Below are positions 13,147 to 14,105 of a stretch of DNA of 14,105 nt, piece by piece. Source of the stretch: Betaproteobacteria bacterium. GTDB lineage: Bacteria; Pseudomonadota; Gammaproteobacteria; Burkholderiales; SG8-39. Within the stretch, counting starts at the first letter, position 1. Every line of letters starts with the position of its first letter. The stretch spans positions 1-14,105 of the forward strand of contig JAOUGZ010000027.1 in the NCBI GenBank assembly GCA_029865405.1. Reading direction: 5' to 3'. The position numbers and the translations under genes were made by a program. A model generated the notes under the pieces. That model had not been told where the DNA came from. It saw only the letters and a program-made list of their open reading frames with translations, and did not search any database.

Positions 13147-14105
13147 ATGGCCAATCCCATCGAAAAATGGCTGGAGAAGTTCGGCAAGTGCGTCGGTCGC
13201 AGCGACATCGACGGTGCGGCGAAGCTGTTCGACGACGAGTGCTACTGGCGCGATCTGGTCGCCTTCACCTGGACGATCAAGACCTTCGAGGGGCGCGGCG
13301 AGATCCAGGCCATGCTCTCGGCGACGCTCGGCGCCACGGCGCCGGGAGAGTTCTTCGCCCTCGCCGAGCCCGCTGAGAACGACGAGGGCGTCGTCGAGGG
13401 CTGGTTCGCGTTCGAAACCGCGCTCGGGCGCGGCACGGGCCACCTGCGCCTGCGCGACGGCAAATGCTGGACGCTGCTCACGACGCTGCAGGAGCTGAAG
13501 GGATTCGAGGAGAAGGCCGGGCCCCGGCGCGAGCGCGGCCTGGAGCACGGCGTGGTGCCCGAGCGGCAGTCCTGGCTCGAGCGCCGGCGCAAGGACGCCG
13601 CCGAGCTCGGCTTCGCGCGCCAGCCCTACGTGCTCATCGTCGGCGGCGGGCAGGGCGGGCTTGCGCTGGCGGCGCGGCTCAAGCGCCTCGAGGTGCCCGC
13701 GCTCATCGTCGAGCAGAACGAGCGCGCCGGGGATTCGTGGCGCAAGCGATACAAGTCGCTGTGTCTGCACGACCCGGTCTGGTACGACCACATGCCGTAC
13801 CTGCCGTTTCCCGACCATTGGCCGGTGTTCTCGCCCAAGGACAAGATGGGCGACTGGCTGGAGATGTACGCACGGGTCATGGAGCTGAATTGCTGGACGT
13901 CCACCAAGTGCCTGAAGGCGTCGTACGACGAGGTGGCCGGGGAATGGGCCGTGAAGGTCGAGCGCAGCGGGCGCGAGCTGGAGTTGCGGCCCAAGCACCT
14001 GGTGCTCGCCACCGGCATGTCCGGGTATCCCGTCATCCCCGAGATTCCCGGGGCCGACGCGTTCGCCGGAAAGATCGTGCACTCAAGCCGCTTCGACAGC
14101 GGCGC
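13147..14105 (+). CDS. Flavin-containing monooxygenase with NTF2-like N-terminal domain (3' end outside window)
   Basis: The first 319 codons are present. Residues about 1-115 form an NTF2/SnoaL-like domain (WLEKFGKCVGRSDIDGAAKLF, ECYWRDLVAFTWTIKTFEGR, HLRLRDGKCWTLLTTLQEL). After a charged linker, the FAD Rossmann motif GGGQGG is at 166-171 in VLIVGGGQGGLALAARL, followed by VEQNERAGDSWRKRYKSLCLHDP, LATGMSGYPVIPEIPG, and FAGKIVHSSRF at 306-316. The last fits the flavin monooxygenase fingerprint FxGxxxHxxx(Y/F). It would use NAD(P)H and O2 to oxygenate a ketone, amine or thioether; the substrate is unknown. Whole proteins of this kind are about 600 residues, so the NADP domain lies downstream. 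The ATG is chosen by frame and by the NTF2-domain start; the leader is short. Confidence 0.88.
   Translation, partial: MANPIEKWLEKFGKCVGRSDIDGAAKLFDDECYWRDLVAFTWTIKTFEGRGEIQAMLSATLGATAPGEFFALAEPAENDEGVVEGWFAFETALGRGTGHLRLRDGKCWTLLTTLQELKGFEEKAGPRRERGLEHGVVPERQSWLERRRKDAAELGFARQPYVLIVGGGQGGLALAARLKRLEVPALIVEQNERAGDSWRKRYKSLCLHDPVWYDHMPYLPFPDHWPVFSPKDKMGDWLEMYARVMELNCWTSTKCLKASYDEVAGEWAVKVERSGRELELRPKHLVLATGMSGYPVIPEIPGADAFAGKIVHSSRFDSG

Noticed and set aside
1..14105. tRNA genes, CRISPR arrays, insertion sequences, phage genes
   Set aside because: None seen on reading both strands: no direct-repeat arrays, no transposase or integrase motifs, no cloverleaf-like segment with a GTTCGANNC-type loop in a non-coding gap.

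Overview
The window is a gene-dense, GC-rich stretch of a bacterial chromosome. It most resembles a betaproteobacterium (Burkholderiales/Rhodocyclales-like). The reasons are the ParE/ParC sequences, a second-type IF-1 with a basic C-terminal tail, and a COG5553-type cysteine dioxygenase next to a multi-rhodanese protein. This placement is an inference from family resemblance. There is no tRNA, rRNA, CRISPR array, insertion sequence or prophage gene. No gap exceeds 100 bases, and many genes overlap in GTGA, ATGA or TGATG arrangements.

Region 1 (1-5011) is a topoisomerase IV block. It holds the 3' end of parE, a 19-bp-arm perfect palindrome, a 73-residue unknown protein ending in a textbook beta-clamp binding peptide (QLDLF), and parC. 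These are followed without a gap by a membrane GGDEF diguanylate cyclase and a trans-aconitate methyltransferase (tam).

Region 2 (5012-7993) starts at a plausible sigma-70 promoter. It reads through infA (long form), lemA, a DUF2207 membrane protein with a polyglycine tail, and the ribosome-rescue hydrolase arfB. From lemA to arfB each start codon overlaps the previous stop as GTGA.

Region 3 (7991-10542) looks like a small sulfur/thiol cassette. It has a cysteine dioxygenase-family cupin, apparently started from an extended -10 element that would give a leaderless mRNA, a 526-residue protein with four rhodanese-like domains of which only the second keeps a catalytic cysteine, and a glutaredoxin-fold protein with no cysteine at all. 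The three likely act together on low-molecular-weight thiols or persulfides; the exact substrate cannot be read from sequence.

Region 4 (10534-13062) is rich in small nuclease-fold genes. These are a DEDDy 3'-5' exonuclease (minus strand), a GIY-YIG-like small basic protein overlapping a PIN-domain protein, a DUF3293 protein, YjbQ (minus strand), and a YajD-like HNH protein whose start codon overlaps that of yjbQ on the opposite strand. Convergent pairs overlap by 9-10 bp at their 3' ends.

Region 5 (13147-end) is the first 319 codons of a flavin-containing monooxygenase with an NTF2/SnoaL-like N-terminal domain. It runs off the window.

The most unusual observations are the clamp-motif microprotein between parE and parC, the Cys-less glutaredoxin coupled to a mostly inactive four-rhodanese protein, and the compact GIY-YIG/PIN/DUF3293 unit.
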